Below are positions 44,365 through 55,803 of a stretch of DNA of 64,000 nt, one piece after another (positions within the stretch are counted from its first letter, which is position 1; each line of letters opens with the position of its first letter). Source of the stretch: Brasenia schreberi (Eukaryota; Streptophyta; Magnoliopsida; Nymphaeales; Cabombaceae); assembly GCA_036023115.1 (NCBI GenBank), contig JAYKKT010000037.1:4378501-4442500 (forward strand), given 5' to 3'. The notes below the pieces were generated by a model. The model was not told where the DNA came from and did no database searches. It saw only the letters and a program-made list of their open reading frames with translations. A program made the translations under genes and the position numbers.

Positions 44365-47300
44365 CAATCCCATATCGGTGCCCGTGTCATACCATATCGT
44401 ACAGTATGATACAGTACAAATTTTTATTTGTTCATAAAAAATAAAAAAATATTGTAAAAATTCAAAAAAATACAAAAATTAAAATTAATGAACAAAACAT
44501 ATATAACACAATGAACATTAAACAAAACTAAATCTAAGAAACCTTGATTTGAAGTAGATTATGAGAAGAGAATCATAAAGTTAAATAATATCTCATAATG
44601 AACAAGTATCCATACCATAATGTGAATATTGAATACCTTTAAAAGTTACAATTAAAGTTAAAACAAATTACAATCATCCACAACATGGATCATAATCAAC
44701 AAATGCATTGTAATCAACATAGTCATAATATCTCATAATGTACAAGCTTCCATACCATAATGTGAATATTGAATATCTTTAATTAATAAACAACAAAGTT
44801 ACAACTTATAATCATCAAGACTACAAAGTTACAATTAAAGTTAAAACAAATTATAATCATCCATAACATGCATCATAATCAACAAATGCATTGTAATCAA
44901 CATAGTCAAGATCACCATTATGATTATCATCATCATCATCTCCTCCCTCTTTCTCCGCCATAATTGGATCCGCCCATCCAACACCTTCATTTTCATCATC
45001 TCCAACTCCAAGTTCTGCTTCAACTTTGAGTGTCTTCTAGTTTTTATCCTCTAAATTGACAGGGAACTACTCCTCTTCGACCCAATCATGAAGAATATCA
45101 ACATTTTTGTAGCTCAACGAGTTATATAGTACTTTTCTTGCTCTTCTTGCATCCTTTTGCATTTGTTTGTAAAGAAAGAATATTCAAATTATAAAGAATA
45201 TGAAATACAATATAATCATATCAATCATTCATTATTAATAAGAAAGAACCAGGTACAACAATACATATTTTTAAAATCATTATCTTTGCCTTAACTTCAT
45301 GTTATACGAAACGTATACCAAATTACTCAATTAAGCATGTTTCAATCTCTCTCTTTTTCGTGTGAATGCGTTAAAAAAAGCTTTAATTTCTGTTACACCT
45401 ACTCGAGCTACATGTTTGACTCAATATACATTAAGCAATCCTTGATAAATTCAGTGCATCTACACCAAAGTGAGTCAACCATTCATTTGAAATAAAATAC
45501 GATAATGATTAATAAGAAACACTTAAAGTTAATCAATTCATAACTTAAATGAATATCATTAAAAATAAATAATACCTTATTGTATTTGGGAGAGGAATTG
45601 GATTGCAATTGGCCTTTCAAAATCTCCAACACTTTATATATACTTGCTTAACTCGAAATGAATATTGCAATGAGTAGATAAATCTTGAACAAGGTCAATT
45701 GCATTTAATATACAATTTTTTACTTTTTTGTCTTCTACAAAGTTGAGAGTAAATCAAATAGAAGGGTTAAGGAAATATGCAACAACATACAAATCATGAT
45801 GCAATTGGCGATTCCAGCATACATCAATTATTTTACAAACCTTTTTTAAAAGTGACAACATGCAAATCATGATCCATTTGGTGGTTCCAGCGTGCATCAA
45901 TTATCTTCAAAACTTTTTTTAGAAGTGACCACTTGCAGTAAAAGTTTGCTTCTATTTTCAATTTGGCCTTATCTATAGCATCATTTATATAAGGCATAGT
46001 AGGCCTGTCTTCACTATCCACCATCCTCATTATCTTAACTATGGGTATAGTCATCCTCAAAATTTTGCTACAATTTTTTGAAAAATCAGCATTGAAAACC
46101 ATATCTACCACAACAATCCTTTCCTTCTTTCTAGAACAACTAATACAACCTCATTTATCAGATGTAAACAATTTTTTTAATACATTTTTCTGTATGATAA
46201 GACTTTGCATGGTAATGACATTTGTAGCAAATATTATAAATGAAGGCTTAATCAATTCCCTTCCACGTGTATAGATTCATATAAAATGTAATACAAAAGA
46301 ATGATTATAAATAAACTTTATTACATTTTCGCATGCATCTATAGTTCATCTTATTTCATTCATTACACTCAAATCTTCAAGCATTAAGTCTATGCAATGT
46401 GCAACACATGAAGTCCATACTAAGGATGAATGGTTTATCTCAAGCATCTTACCAGCTGATCTAAATTTTGTAGCATTATCAGTAATGAATTAAACAATAT
46501 TGAAACACCTACATCCTCAACAACTTCTTCAAAAATAAGGAGTAAATTATCTGCAATTTTATCAATATGGGACAAGCCAGATGATTTCAAAAAAGTGTCC
46601 CTTTGGTATAATAGACTATAAAGTTCGCCAAAGATCTATGCTAACTATCTGTCCAACCATCAATCATAATAGAACATTTGTATCCTTCCATGACTCCCTA
46701 AATTTATAACACTATGCATTAACAATATCAATCCATTTCTATAGTAATGTGCCCCACAAAGCATGATAAGTAGGGACTTTATAACTCGATCTCATATTGG
46801 CAATAACATCTATCATACTTTGAAAATAAAATGAGTTTGCAAGGGAAACAATTTTCATAAAAAAATTTAGTACACTTGAAACCTACTTTCTCAATTATCT
46901 CCTTTGAAACTATAGCAGATCTAATACCTAACTGAGTTCTAGGAGTTGGTAATGGTGAAAAAAATGAAGGCATCCCACTACTTGTGGCTCTAACTCCTCC
47001 TCTAGTACCCATCATATGCATCGGGCAAGTAGAACTCTTGTCATGGAACAAGAGTCAAATCTACTGCGACTACTAGTAGAACTAACACTCTTTTCCTTTT
47101 CTCGCCTTCTCCTCCCCTCTTCAGTCGTCACTTCTTCTATCTCAGTTGTACAATGAAATTCATCACCATACATCCCTTCAGAAGCATCTTCAAATGGTTG
47201 AGACATATCCCAACCATCTATTTTTGTCCTCTCTCTCACCCTTAATCTCTTTTTATACTTAGAAGCCTCCAATACTTGCTTAATATTATACTTTACTGCT

Positions 47301-47971
47301 TCGAGAATCTGAGGACAAGCATTAACATCCTTCTTGGTTCTCATAAGGTGGTGTTTCATACGAGAAATACCATCATACTTTACTGTATTGCAAAACATGT
47401 ACTTATTCACAAGCCTATTGCCTTCATACATCGAATATTTTCATGCTAGATTCATATGACCGGAAGCCATTAAGACGAGAGTGGATAATCATTTTAGAGG
47501 TTAAGAATCACGAAATTTGTAAAACCTCCAAATTTTTTAAATGAAAAATCGAGTAGAATGTAAAAGAAAAGGGGTATGCCATGGATTTAACAAAAACCCT
47601 AGATGTGGGAAGTTGGATTACGTTTAACACTTAAGAATCTTGTGAATAAACCATGAAATCAATAAGAACAAGGATAAGAAAAGGATTTGGGAGCAAGAAA
47701 ATGATGTGAAAAAGAGTTTGAAGAAGAAGTAGAAATGATTTCCCCAACTAAACTTGCAGAATTTATATCCAAAAAATTAGCGTCAACTCATACGATTATG
47801 ATATGGGGTGTATCTTACGACATGATACATCCCCATATCGTACGATACGGTACAATACAATATGATAAATCGTATAATGCGATACTTGTGCTTGTATTGT
47901 ACCATATATGCATATGATACACGATAAAATCATATTGTATTTTATGATACGATACGATTTTTACAACATTG
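44365..47971 (-). mobile_element. hAT-superfamily DNA transposon with degenerate transposase (B)
   Basis: The right end is the complement of CAATGTTGTAAAAATCG; the left end near 44365 (CAATCCCATATCGG) is less certain. Both ends carry GTATCGTATC/GATACGATAC arrays like elements A and C. Minus-strand transposase pieces: BED-type zinc finger (MFCNTVKYDGISRMKHHLMRTKKDVNACP, residues 12-39 of the 47012-47431 frame, key parts FCN and MKHHLMRTKKDV), a middle block with KIMRMVDSEDRPTMPYI and DARWNHQMDHDLH (45833-46111), and an acidic tail (near 44900-45030). It is inside the DGD2-like intron. Frameshifts and stops show it is inactive. Confidence 0.8.
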
Positions 47972-48039
47972 GTTAAGACTACTGCTTAAAATCGAAAAAA
48001 ATTGACTTTATCTGGTTAACTGTGAACATGGATGTGCAG

Positions 48040-48384
48040 GTGATACGGTTGTCACATGCTACCCAAGAACTCCCTAGTAGTGTGCAATGTACATGGTGCC
48101 AATCCTAAATTCATCGAGGCTGGCAAGAAAGTGCAAGAGCAGCATCAACAAGGCCACCAAGCTTTTACCAAAGGTGCTTACTTCATAGGCAAAATGGTAT
48201 GGAGCAAAGGGTACAAAGAGTTGTTGCATCTTCTATATGATAATCAACAACAACTAGCCGGTTTAGAGATTGATATGCTTGGTAATGGTGAAGATTCTAA
48301 AGAAATCAAAGTTGCAGCTAATCGTTTGAAGGTGACTGTGAATATCTATCTTGGGCGTGACCATGCAGACCCAATGTTTCTTGG
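48040..48384 (+). pseudogene. DGD2-like exon b
   Basis: After the acceptor GTGCAG it encodes VIRLSHATQELP. A small deletion changes frame, and from 48056 an open frame reads SLVVCNVHGANPKF, TKGAYFIGKMVWSKGYKELL, LGNGEDSKEI and GRDHADPMFLG. It ends at a consensus donor GTAAGT (48385). The GKMVWSKGYKELL and GNGEDS blocks are the nucleotide-sugar-binding half of the GT-B fold. Confidence 0.92.
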
Positions 48385-48453
48385 GTAAGTGAAGCCGATA
48401 CTTTTCTCCCCTCGGTTACGCACATCAAGAAATATTCATATGAATGAGAAAAT

Positions 48454-48656
48454 GTCTCTCTCTCATACTCATAGATGTAAATGCACTATATTTATGCATT
48501 GACAAAAAACTTATCTTTTAATCTGCCGTTTAGGTACACGTGTTAGTAAATCCTAGCATTCTCTCTCTCTCTCATGCACGTAGATGAGAATGAACTCTCT
48601 CCATGCATTCAGAAAAGGCTTATTTGTTCATTTATATTTAGGTAAACCCGAGCACA
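48454..48656 (+). repeat. Tandem duplication spanning an intron/exon boundary
   Basis: Unit 1 (48454-48558) and unit 2 (48559-48656) both run TCTCTCTC, CAT..ATAGATG or GTAGATG, ATGCATT, TTTAGGTA, then exon start. In unit 1 the exon reads GTACACGTGTTAGTAAATCC (the YKVFVNPS codons with a lesion); in unit 2 it reads GTAAACCCGAGCACAACT (NPSTT). Two splice acceptors therefore compete. Confidence 0.75.
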
Positions 48657-48722
48657 ACTGATGTTGTCTGCACCACAACTACCGAGGCCCTTGCAATGGG
48701 CAAGATCATGGTCTGCGCAGAC
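48642..48722 (+). pseudogene. DGD2-like exon c, left part
   Basis: Twenty-seven codons, VNPSTTDVVCTTTTEALAMGK then IMVCAD, open throughout. The exon is cut after GCAGAC by the 3' LTR of a minus-strand copia element and continues at 54650 with CACCCATCCAATGAG (HPSNE). Confidence 0.92.
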
Positions 48723-49156
48723 TGATGGTGAATCCCATAGACTCTCTAGCATCCTCGGTGATTCCGGTCAATTCTCTGGTGTCCTCTGCACTGGATCTTT
48801 GAAGCCTCAGTCAGGTACGCAACAGTGGATGAACAAGTATTGAGATATAGTTTAAAGGTTTCCTCATAATAGGATTTGCCTGAAAAGTTTTTCAACTTAT
48901 ATTCAATGATCTTTGTGATGCTATGTATTTATAGAGCAATGCCTGCTCCATTACCTCTTGGATTTCCTATTGGGCTTTTCTTTTCTAGAGCCCTTATTCG
49001 GTTGGTTATGATTAAGCACCGTAATCGCCCGACGGTTTCGGCCAGTCATGGCTGTTATGGATTTCTTTCCCACAATCTATCCACAAATAATGACTAGATG
49101 GTCAATCCAACCGTTTCTGTGCTGGGATTACCAAGAATGGTCACTATTTCCTTACA
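48723..49156 (-). repeat. Copia element 3' LTR
   Basis: About 434 bp, starting TGATGGTGAATCCC and ending CCTTACA on the plus strand. The adjoining TCTCCACTTGGCC is the complement of a polypurine tract (AAGTGGAGA) that marks the inner edge of a 3' LTR. It is similar along its length to 54294-54645 but with indels. Confidence 0.88.
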
Positions 49157-49291
49157 TCTCCACTTGGCCATTCGAGCAAAGCGAGCTGACATACTGGTTT
49201 TCCTCTTATTTTTGCGGGGTTTTTCTAGTAATGTCATTTCATGATTGCTATTGCAATCACTACCCATTCGGTTTTTTTACCTACACAATAA

Positions 49292-52200
49292 TCAAACAAA
49301 TCTCAAACCCATGTTTGTAACATGTTTTGATAAAAGATTCTCTCTTATGCCTTTAGTCAAGGGGTCTGCTAGCATATAATGAGTTGTCATGTATGAGATG
49401 GATATTTTGTTTCTCATAACCATATCATGAACATAGTGGTATTTAACCATTATAGGTTTAACACTCTTGATAAGAGAAATTGCTGTGTTGTTGTCATAGT
49501 AAATGACAACTGGCTCATCGGCTATCTCCAACTTCAAATCTCGTATGAAGCGGCTTATCCAGACGATACTCGTTGCAGCCATATACTCAGCTTCCTATGT
49601 ATGTAATGCTACACAGTCCCATTTCTTAAATGCCCAAGAAACAACACCACCTCCAAATAAGAATATTTGTCCCGATGTTGATTTGTTGTCATCTTTGCTC
49701 CCTCACAAAGTCAGCATCAGAGTATCCTACCACTTTCAGTTCATTTGCTTGAAAATAGAGTTTCAAGTCTTTTGCTCCTTTCAGATATCTTAAAATCTTT
49801 TTTACAGCTATCCAATGTTGTCATTCAATATTACTTTGATATCTACTCATAAGACCAATAGTGAAGCTGATATCAGGTCTTGTACATAATATAGCATACA
49901 TCAAGCTACCCACAACTTGTGCATAAGGAACGTTAAGTTTATCGTCTCCTTCACCGGGACAATCAACCTTACTTAGTTTGACCCCTTTTGCAATGAGTGC
50001 AATAGCCGACTTGCATTCACCCATTTTGAACTTCTTAAGGATATAATCAATATATCTCTTTTGACATAGGCATAAGAGTTTAGATTCTCTATCTCGAGAA
50101 ATCTTTATACTCAAGATATATGATGCTTCCCCCATATCCTTCATTTTGAACCTTGAGTTTAACCATGACTTGGTTTTGACAATCATCTCATTGTCATTCC
50201 CAGTCAACAACATGTTATCTATATATAACAATAAGATGACAAAGTGTCTCCCACTGTTCCAGACAAATACACAGTGATCAACCTCATTAGCCACAAACAC
50301 AAGTTTAATAGTGACATTTTGAAAATTCAAATACCATTGGCGAGGTGATTGTTTAAGGTCATATAGGGATTTTCTCAACCTATATATTTTTTCTTCTTAG
50401 CCTTCAATTGTATATCCTTCGGGTTGCTGCATGTATATGATTTCATCTAAATCTTCATTTAGAAAAATTGTCTTTACATTTAACTGATGTAAGTCCAAAT
50501 CATAATATGCAAATATTGTCGGGATTATCTTTATGGATAAAAATTTTGTAACAAGGGAATATGTTTCAACATAATATATCATCTCTTTTTTCAAAAAATC
50601 CTTTACAATCAACATTGCTTTAAACTTGTCGATTGAACCATCGACCTTATATTTCTTTTTCAGAATACATTTACAGCCTATGGCTTTCCATCCCTTTGGG
50701 AAGTTAGTCAATTCCCAAACTTAGTCTATTTTAATAGATTCAATTTCCTCGTCCATGGCTTTCCCCCTCTCTGTTGCTTTCGATGAGTTCATAACTTTTC
50801 GATAAGTCAAGTTATTAGTCAACTCATCTAACTCCACTGAATTACACACTTCTTCTGCAAGATAAGCATGATAATCCTTTAAGTAGGATAGTGTGTTACT
50901 AAGCCTTTTATATCCATTTAAAGTTTCAGTTGTTTCAGAAAGGTCTTCTATAGGTTTCAATGATGATTGATCTAGGTCTACTAGATCGTCAGTATACCCA
51001 TAATTATTTTTAAAGATGTCATTCTTAGTATCTTGTAAGAATTCAACATATCTTCTCTTTATTAGTCCATGCTCCTTATGATAAAACCAATATCCCTTTA
51101 AGCCTTTAGGATATCCAATTAATATATATCTTAAGGACCTACTACCTAGTTTATCTCTAGACTGATCAAGGATCTTTACTTGAGTAATAGATCCCACCTC
51201 CTAAGATGACGTAGGTTGAATTTTCTTCTAAACCACATCTCATATGGTGTAGTGCATACAACCTTACAGGGTACTCTATTAAGTATGTATATTGTTGTAC
51301 TTACTACTTCTCCCCCAAAATATCCTTGGTAGAGAGGTATCGATTAACATTTACCTTATCATGTTTAGTAAGGTCTTATTATATCTTTCAGTTACATCAT
51401 TTTGTTGAGGTGTTCTATACATTATATTTTGCTTTGAAATACCAAAGTCTTTACAGAATTCCAAAAATTCTACAAAGGTATATTCATCACCTCTATCTGA
51501 TCTTAAGACTTTGATTGAATGCCCTAGTTGATTTTCAAATTCCTGCTTATATTCTTTAAAAGCTTCAAGTGCCTCACATTTACATGTTAAGAGATATATT
51601 TACGTATATCTCGAGTAATCATCAATAAATTTTATGAAATAAACCTTGCTTCGATTTGACGTCACTCTGAAGGGTTCACATAAATCATTATAAATGACCT
51701 TTGTTGTCTCTTTGGAAAAAACTTTTCTTATCATTTTTCCTTGTATAAAAGTTTCGCACTTGTTGAAAGTATTTTCCTCAAATCTTGACAGTAAGTCAAA
51801 GTTGAATAATTTACTCAACTTTTCTTGACTTATATGCCCAAGGCGTTTATGTCATACATTCACATCAACATTAAAGGCACAATCAATATAAGTAGAAGAA
51901 CTTACATTTTCATTTATTCTCAATTTGAACAATCCATATTGTACATCAAATTTTTTAGAAAAAAATATTCTCCTACGTTTTCCCATAGTTACCTTATTAG
52001 GAACAAACCTAACCTCAATTCCTTTCATTACTAAGGCGGGAACCGAAGCCAACTTGCACCTTATTCATGTCACAATCAATACATCAGTCAATATAACCAG
52101 TATACCTACAAAAATTCTGAATGACCAAGTACCAAGAACATTCGAGAAAGTATTATTTTTTATGTACAACCGATATTCTCCTGGTTTGTACTCTTTTAGA

Positions 52201-53126
52201 TCCATTGCCCATTCTTTGGTCTTTAAGATATGTCTGGGTACTCTTGAGGCAATCCACCAACCAGTTACCGGGCGGTCTATGTAAATATATTTTGATATCA
52301 TGCAGATTATGTTCTGCTTCTCTGATTGTCCGTATTGTGGGTTGTTTCCTCCACTCTTCTTGTTACGGAAATCCTTCTTATAGTGTCCCATCTTTTCACA
52401 GCTTAAACACTTGACCCGATAAGCGGTTTCCTGTATCTTCTTAAAAGATTGATTATCCTTTTTGTTATTTTTGCCAAACTTTTATTTGGTTTATTTCTCC
52501 TTTGGCTGGGTTTGGATATAGATCCTATCTTATCTTGAACTACTAGCAAATTTTCTTTTGTATTTTTACTCATATGTTCTTCCTCAATTACTAGTTTCAG
52601 GGGCAATTGTGAAAGGTTGATTTTGAGCCCTAGTTTCAGGGCAATGGTGACCATGTTTCATAACAGGAGAAAACTGTTCCATATTGTAGATATCTACATC
52701 GGTTCTATGATGACTGATTTTGTCACAGCTAGGTCTCTTATTATTACCAACATATGGTTTACATGTTCTACTACATTATCCCAATCCTTTATTTTGAAGG
52801 AGTTATATTTTTATAGTAACAATTGAACATGTAGCTTAGCAATTGTATCATATTTAGCTGTTATTGAATCGAACAACTCTTTCGCGATCTCGAATTTCTC
52901 GAATACCCTAATAAAGTCATCCTTCATAATTCAACATGAATGTTCTTACTATGGTGTCATCTTTAAAAAATGTTTTATACATTTCTATTTGTTGTTGTGT
53001 TGCGTATGGTGGTGGCAGACGCACATTTTCTTTTAAGATATACTCTACACCTTCAAGTGTTAGAGCGAGCGGTATCCTTCTCTTCCATGTTTGAAAGTTT
53101 AACCATTTAGTTTTTTTGACACACAT
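49292..53126 (-). pseudogene. Copia gag-pol polyprotein, degenerate
   Basis: Minus strand, order of remnants: gag (FQTWKRRIPLALTLEGVEYI, 52917-53126); zinc knuckle KCLSCEKMGHYKKDF whose last Cys is Phe (about 52365-52410); integrase pieces (NDLCEPFRV, FIKFIDDYSRYT, 51600-51818); capsid/integrase tail with RYILIGYPKGLKGYWFY (50721-51197); RT palm with KSLYDLKQSPRQWY and the catalytic box as YIDN where YVDD is usual (49821-50378); RNase H with YYDNNTAISL and MLADPLTKGI (49292-49582). Frames are broken between each block. Loss of the second catalytic Asp in RT means no activity even if the frames were open. Confidence 0.9.
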
Positions 53127-54280
53127 ATTCTAGAGTTCATTTTTATGTGTTTCACAATTTTAACAAATAGACGGTATAAAAAGAAAACATTCACCAAGCA
53201 ACAAAAATTAACCACAATATCCAAAAAATGAGTTGAAAAATAACTCATTTATAATATAAAAATAAGCTTGGATAAATCTGTAAATTTTCTCAAAAAATTC
53301 CTGTCATTGTTAATTTTTGAAAACACAAGGGGTAAAATGGTAATTTTAACTATTTATCCGATTTTATAATTTTCAAAAAGACCAAGGACAAAATAGTAAA
53401 ATTAATGTTTGATATTTCTGAAAATTTGTCTCTAATCGGGGGTAAATGCATAATTTTGCCCCTCAGTTTAAATATGTAATTTTCCCAAAAAGACAGGAAA
53501 GTAATTCAATCTCTTGGTTTTCCTTAATTTTCATAAATTATTTAAGGGCAAAACAGACTTTTCACCTGAATAAGGGTAAAACCATCTTTTTATTTAAAAA
53601 TATCTAGATATTTTGGTAATTTTATCCAGTGGTAGTTTTGAAATTTTATAAAATCGACTTGGGTAGAATGGACTTTTCAGTCCACTGACTGTTTTCCAAA
53701 ATCGGGGGCAATTTCGAAAAACTACTGATTTTTGCCTACGGTTTTCAGAAACCATTAAGCGATTTTCCAAGTGGTATAAAAAACAGGAGAGAGAGGCATG
53801 TTTTTGAGGAGAGAGAGAGAAGCGGGAAAAGGGGGGAGGGTGGTCGACTGCCTCTCCTCTACTGCTTTCTAGCCTGCAGTCGCCCGCTGACCTTTTGGTC
53901 GGGGTTATGTCGGTGGTTTTTCTACGGCTTTCCTCTAACCTTCTGGTCGATGTTTTGTCGGTGGTTTTCCTACGACCTTTTATGGTCGTCTGTCGGCCTT
54001 CTTTTCTTAACCTCTCTCTTGGCTCTTACTACCTTCTGCCCTGTCTCGACTTGGGCTGACTATTTTCGTTTCGCCCTATCTCGACTTGGGTTAGCTATTT
54101 TTGTCTCTGCTCTATTTCAACTTGGGTTGGATATTGTCGCCTTCTGCAGAGATCTGTAATAGCCTCTCGACTTGGGGTAGTTATTGTTGCCTTTTGTCGA
54201 GAACTACAATAGAGAGTTTTTTCTTGCGTTTCCTCTTTTTTTAATTTCTAGTGCGTACCTTTTTTTAGGAACAAACAAGG
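53127..54280 (-). other. Copia untranslated leader
   Basis: Between gag and the primer-binding site. Contains TTTT/AAAA-rich sequence, a GAGAGAGA run near 53790-53818 and a CGACTTGGG..TATT repeat motif three to four times at about 54045-54185. No coding signal. Confidence 0.5.
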
Positions 54281-54293
54281 CTTTGATACCAAT
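54281..54293 (-). other. Copia primer-binding site, initiator Met-tRNA type
   Basis: The minus strand reads TTGGTATCAAAG directly inside the 5' LTR. It differs by one base from the usual plant retrotransposon site TGGTATCAGAG, complementary to the 3' end of initiator methionine tRNA. Confidence 0.85.
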
Positions 54294-54645
54294 TAATGGT
54301 GAATTTCATCGACTCTCCAGTGTCTTCGGCGATTTCGGTCGACTCTCCGGTGTCTTTGAAGCCTCAACGCATGAATGGGTATGTGAGTATTAGTTTGAAG
54401 GTTTTATTATAGTACGATTTGCCTTAGAGGTTTTTCTTTATGCTCAATTACCTCTCGTATTTTTTATTGGCTTTCCTTTTCTAAAGCTCTTATCCAGTTT
54501 GGTTACGGATAAGCACCGTAACCGCCGACGGTTTTGGCCATCATGAATGTTACGACCTTCTTTCATGGAATATCCACGTCCAATGGTCGGATGACCAGTT
54601 CAACCGCTTTTATACTGGGATTGTGGAGAATTTATTTTCTTATAG
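54294..54645 (-). repeat. Copia element 5' LTR
   Basis: About 352 bp, aligned to 48723-49156 through blocks such as TAAGCACCGTAA, CGCC..GACGGTTT and TACTGGGATT. The terminal TG and CA are mutated (TA at each end). The length difference comes from deletions. Confidence 0.88.
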
Positions 54646-55070
54646 TGGACCACCCATCCAATGAGTTCTTGAAGGAGTTTCCCAATTGGAGGACCTATAG
54701 CTGGGTTTGTGGGTCACGTGCTTGCTGCTCTGCTGAGCCATCCACAGTTACAAGTGAGCAACAGCATGAGTTATCATGGAAAGCTGCAACTGACAGGTTT
54801 CTCCACGTTGCTAGATTGAACTCTCCTAGTAAGAAACCAACGGTCGCAAAGGCTTATCCTTCGGGCACACAACTCATGTCTCTGTCAGTAAGCATGGAAA
54901 ATATAAGGCAATACATGGAGGATACGTCTGCTTATGTGCATTTCACTGCATCTGGTATAGCGGCAACACGACGGGCCTTTGGGGCTATACCCGGATCCAC
55001 ACAACCAGATGAAGAGCAATGTAGAGAGATGGGGCTTCCTTTTCGACAAGTAAAGCATGAGTTTAGATGA
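54646..55070 (+). pseudogene. DGD2-like exon c (right part) and C-terminus
   Basis: Continues HPSNEFLKEFPNWRTY; then two compensating frameshifts hide an AGFVGHVLAAL stretch. The main frame resumes at AEPSTVTSEQQHELSWKAAT and runs through DTSAYVHFTASGIAATRRAFG and AIPGSTQPDEEQCREMGLPF to a TGA at 55068-55070. The terminal block is diagnostic for DGD2. Confidence 0.9.
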
Positions 55071-55151
55071 TGACTGACGTTAAGAGACCTCCTGTCCAGC
55101 ATGCTTTGCATCAATGCAGGATCAAAACATCTGTATTTTGCTTCCGTAACT

Positions 55152-55152
55152 T

Positions 55153-55206
<54 letters not shown>
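55152..55206. repeat. (TG)n(AG)n compound microsatellite
   Basis: About 26 bases of TG followed by about 29 bases of AG, immediately 3' of the DGD2-like remnant. Confidence 0.95.
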
Positions 55207-55209
<3 letters not shown>

Positions 55210-55599
55210 ACAGTTTCAGAATAATGAACAAGACCCTCTTGAAATAGTACTGGACAATGCTCAGATTGGGAATGATTCAATTGAAAAGCAACATTGAGTT
55301 GGGTAGACTAATTACCACGCATGCAGCACAGATGTGTTGGTCTTTAAATTTTAGAAGAGTCAAGATAATCTAATGAAGATTCCGAATTCTTCTTGTGGCG
55401 CAATGTATTAGACCAGTTTAAGACAGCACCTGGTTGAAGATTCTGTTATCCCCGCGAATTTTATCAGTCCATGCTGCCTCCTTTTCCCGTTCTTCCCACA
55501 ATGGTAATATTGAATATGATCAAACATTTTCTGCCTTTCATGAGAAGGGTTCAAAAGCGGTCCTTGTCCACATAAAGCTGGCGGAGATAAAGGTTGGTG

Positions 55600-55803
55600 C
55601 TTAATAAAAGATGAGTACAGAGAGACGCTTAAGATGCTTTGAGAATTTGGAAAGGCGGCCCCCCCAATGGAACTCCGACATCAGTAATTAAGTTACTTAT
55701 CGATGACTTTTAAGTGTCCGAAGGAAATAAGAAAACATGATCTTTATTTTGACATAGAATTGATGTAGCCGAGTTGACTTAGTGTGGTGGAAGGCTTAGT
55801 GAT
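55600..55803 (+). mobile_element. RTE-like LINE 3' fragment (copy 7)
   Basis: Contains an ERRLRCFENLERRPP block, close to the EHRLRWFGHIERR block of copy 2, and ends with TTGATGTAGCCGAGTTGACTTAGTG and GGAAGGCTTAGT, the family's terminal layout (quoted parts only). More diverged than the other copies, possibly a different subfamily. Confidence 0.5.

Larger units (their letters stand above)
43173..48039 (+). other. Intron of the DGD2-like locus, transposon-filled
   Basis: Bounded by CACAAG/GTGTGT and TGTGCAG/GTGATACGG, which rejoin YCHK to VIRLS in the right phase. It holds an RTE fragment (43397-43744) and a hAT (about 44365-47971). The remaining 43765-44364 shows no coding or repeat signature. 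Confidence 0.75.
48723..54645 (-). mobile_element. Ty1/copia LTR retrotransposon inserted in the DGD2-like exon
   Basis: About 5.9 kb on the minus strand with two diverged LTRs, a primer-binding site, a polypurine tract and decayed gag-pol in copia order (gag, integrase, RT, RNase H). Flanking pentamers CAGAC (48718-48722) and TGGAC (54646-54650) match at 3 of 5, the two differences being transitions, as expected for an old 5-bp target duplication. The host reading frame resumes exactly across the insertion. Confidence 0.93.
42890..55070 (+). pseudogene. Digalactosyldiacylglycerol synthase 2-like pseudogene (whole locus)
   Basis: Exon remnants on the plus strand spell most of the family-4 glycosyltransferase that adds galactose from UDP-Gal to MGDG, making the galactolipid DGDG at the plastid outer envelope. 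Visible parts: GDI..[28 protein letters not shown] (42923-43020), CNVHGANPKF to GRDHADP (48056-48384), NPSTTDVVCTTTTEALAMGKI (48642-48722), HPSNEFLKEFPN to the C-terminal AFGAIPGSTQPDEEQCREMG (54650-55070). Compared with Arabidopsis DGD2 (about 473 residues) the first roughly 115 residues are absent from the window. Lesions: in-frame TGA at about 43026, frameshifts in three exons, a duplicated acceptor region, and a copia element inside an exon. DGD2 fits better than DGD1 because of the short C-terminus and the NPSTTDVVCTTT block. A functional copy must lie elsewhere. Confidence 0.9.

Noticed and set aside
42890..55070. DGD2-like locus as a functional gene with large introns
   Set aside because: Splice junctions look real, but an in-frame TGA, multiple frameshifts and a copia element inside an exon cannot be removed by splicing.
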